This document shows positions 62,666 through 64,000 of a stretch of DNA of 64,000 nucleotides, piece by piece. Source of the DNA: Tridacna crocea (Eukaryota; Mollusca; Bivalvia; Cardiida; Cardiidae); the NCBI GenBank assembly GCA_943736015.1, contig OX031065.1, positions 25,310,427-25,374,426 on the forward strand, written 5' to 3'. The position numbers were made by a program, and so were the translations under genes. Under the pieces are notes generated by a model. It did not search any database. It worked only from the letters and a program-made list of their open reading frames with translations, and was not told where the DNA came from. Each line of letters begins with the position of its first letter. Position 1 is the stretch's first letter.

Positions 62666-63730
62666 TGACTCAATGGTGGATTTGCAGCCATTGATCCATA
62701 CTTGAGGCACAGATTTTTTTTCTAAGATTGTCCTTTACCAAGACTCCTCAGGGCCCTATCCTAGGAATGGTGAAACTGAAAACACAAATAAGTAGGCTGT
62801 AGCCTTGATTAGTCTCTATAATGAGATGCTATGGTGATTTTTTTTTCATATTTGGACATTTATTGTGCACGGTACCATCTCAAGTCCATTGTAAATTTTC
62901 CGGTTGCAAAGATAGAGCACTTTACTGACTTATTGTATCGTCGGTTTAATCTGTATTGCAGCAAATGCAATTGAATATAAGTAATTAACATGACTGAAGA
63001 CAAATTATTAAACCTTTCATTGCGTTAATAACATGTAAATCTCAGAAAAAATACTGACAAAATTTATTGTGCATGGCGGTCATTTTGAGGGTTTTCAGGA
63101 ATGTAAATATCCCAAGTAACAGACGAAATGTACGATTTTCTCTAATGTTCAGCATTTAAATTTAAAATATTTGTATTTTAAACGCAGGATTATTAAATAC
63201 TCAACCGACAGGTATGTTTAAATCCTTGTTTTGTGCTCTATTTGCAAAATTATGAAAGTTCAAACTTGTGCACAAAATCTGTGCGGAACTTTCAACTGGT
63301 TTTGTCTTGGTCGTCTCTCTACCCAGAGGCAACCAGTCAAAAAGATCGTCGCCTTTGGGGACAGTTATCGGTTACTATAGCCTTGATATGACTGTTGATT
63401 TTTGAAGGGGCATAAAACATGGTTCAATTAATTTGTCAAGTGAAAATTCGCTGGTTGAAAGACCAAGAGTTAAATGCTGTTGAGTCACTAACTTCAGACT
63501 ATTGATATTACATTATAGAGACATACAACAAAAAGAACAATGACAGTAGATAACTGAATAGTCTTGCATTAGGATTAATTTCTCTATTGAGGATATGAGA
63601 AAAGACATTTTGACATTCGAAATCAATTTAGCAGGACAGATTACATCTTCATACGACCTCATTTATCCTTGCCCTAGAAGTTTCATCTTGGCCCAGATAT
63701 ACATTCCAATAGTGGATGTTTTTTTAGTAT
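62666..63730. other. No gene seen
   Basis: Apparently unique AT-rich sequence. Confidence 0.5.
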
Positions 63731-63951
63731 TTAACCCTTTACCAAACAATGCCTGGTTTTTACGATTCTGAACTTTTTAAAAACATTGTAGGAAAAGGAG
63801 AAAATGCTGGTAACCAGCATTTTCTCCTTTTCCCTCGATGTTTTCTACCCTGCATGAAACAAAATTCAATTTTAAAGTATGTTTATTTGGTCGTCTGTAA
63901 GTGCTTTCAATTTGGTCAAGTCTGAAATTTTATCATTTGGTAAAGGGTTAA
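63731..63951 (+). mobile_element. TTAA-1 MITE, nearly full length
   Basis: TTAACCCTTTACCAAACAATG with the CCTGGTTTTTACG left-end type, intact palindrome with GGTAACC, and right end CATTTGGTAAAGGGTTAA. A short stretch left of the stem is missing (GATTCTGAACTTTTTAAAAAC). Confidence 0.92.
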
Positions 63952-64000
63952 ACTGAAGCTAGAATGTTGATAGCAGCTCTCTTCAACATGACAAAATATT

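Noticed and set aside
305..63951. CRISPR array
   Set aside because: Repeats are regularly built palindromes but irregularly spaced, in both orientations, each with TTAA duplications, in eukaryotic-type DNA with no cas-like gene.

Overview
This is a gene-poor, AT-rich stretch of animal nuclear DNA, most likely from a bivalve mollusc. The organism call is inferred from familiar repeat types: long GTCC-rich elements ending in AGCTCACCTGAGCAC / CTCAGGTGAGC, other GTCC/GTCT-headed repeats (TATGCTCCCC-, GGGGGTATA-type) and a tRNA-derived SINE. Only one convincing protein-coding gene is visible: a single-exon class A G-protein-coupled receptor on the minus strand at 31495-32613. Almost every other short open frame lies inside a repeat.

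The dominant feature is one short mobile-element family, called TTAA-1 here. More than 80 recognisable copies or fragments are spread from base 305 to base 63951. A full copy is about 229 bp including a TTAA at each end. It has short terminal inverted repeats (CYCWTTACCAMAC-like) and a central, nearly perfect 67-base palindrome. The TTAA target duplication and CCC/CYCTTT ends suggest a non-autonomous piggyBac-like MITE (inference from family knowledge). Subfamilies can be told apart. 1A-T has ACATTGTGGG stems and 1A-C has ACACTGTGGG stems. 1B carries a different palindrome centre, GCTCGTWACGAGC instead of GCTGGTWACCAGC. A second family, TTAA-2 (about 180-210 bp), has the same plan (TTAA ends, CCCTTT termini, central palindrome) but an unrelated palindrome built on GATCAAGATCAGACTGC. 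Several insertions are nested at TTAA, and many neighbouring copies share one TTAA.

Layout: 1-15 kb holds dense TTAA-1 copies, a 12-mer recurring cluster (29-1570), a TIR element with ACGCTG repeats (3652-4363) and another TIR element (5598-5992). 15-20 kb holds a GAGCTC MITE, GTCC element I (15361-17187), a three-copy TTAA-1 chain (17459-18104) and a Harbinger-like derivative (18537-19632). 20-31 kb holds nested and duplicated TTAA-1 copies and a duplicated tandem-repeat block (27195-29450). 31-37 kb holds the receptor gene, a dense TTAA-1/TTAA-2 chain and a SINE (36726-37035). 37-46 kb holds sparse copies and a pyrimidine-rich minisatellite. 46-49 kb is GTCC element II with an 8-bp target duplication and an alternating 161-bp repeat. 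49-64 kb holds a GAGCTC MITE, TTAA-2 nested in TTAA-1, a minus-strand GTCC-type repeat, a GGCCCGTCGGAAG element and scattered old copies.

No pathway or operon-like organisation is present. The interest lies in how the mobile elements are built, how they nest, and how both palindrome arms stay matched while the sequence drifts.
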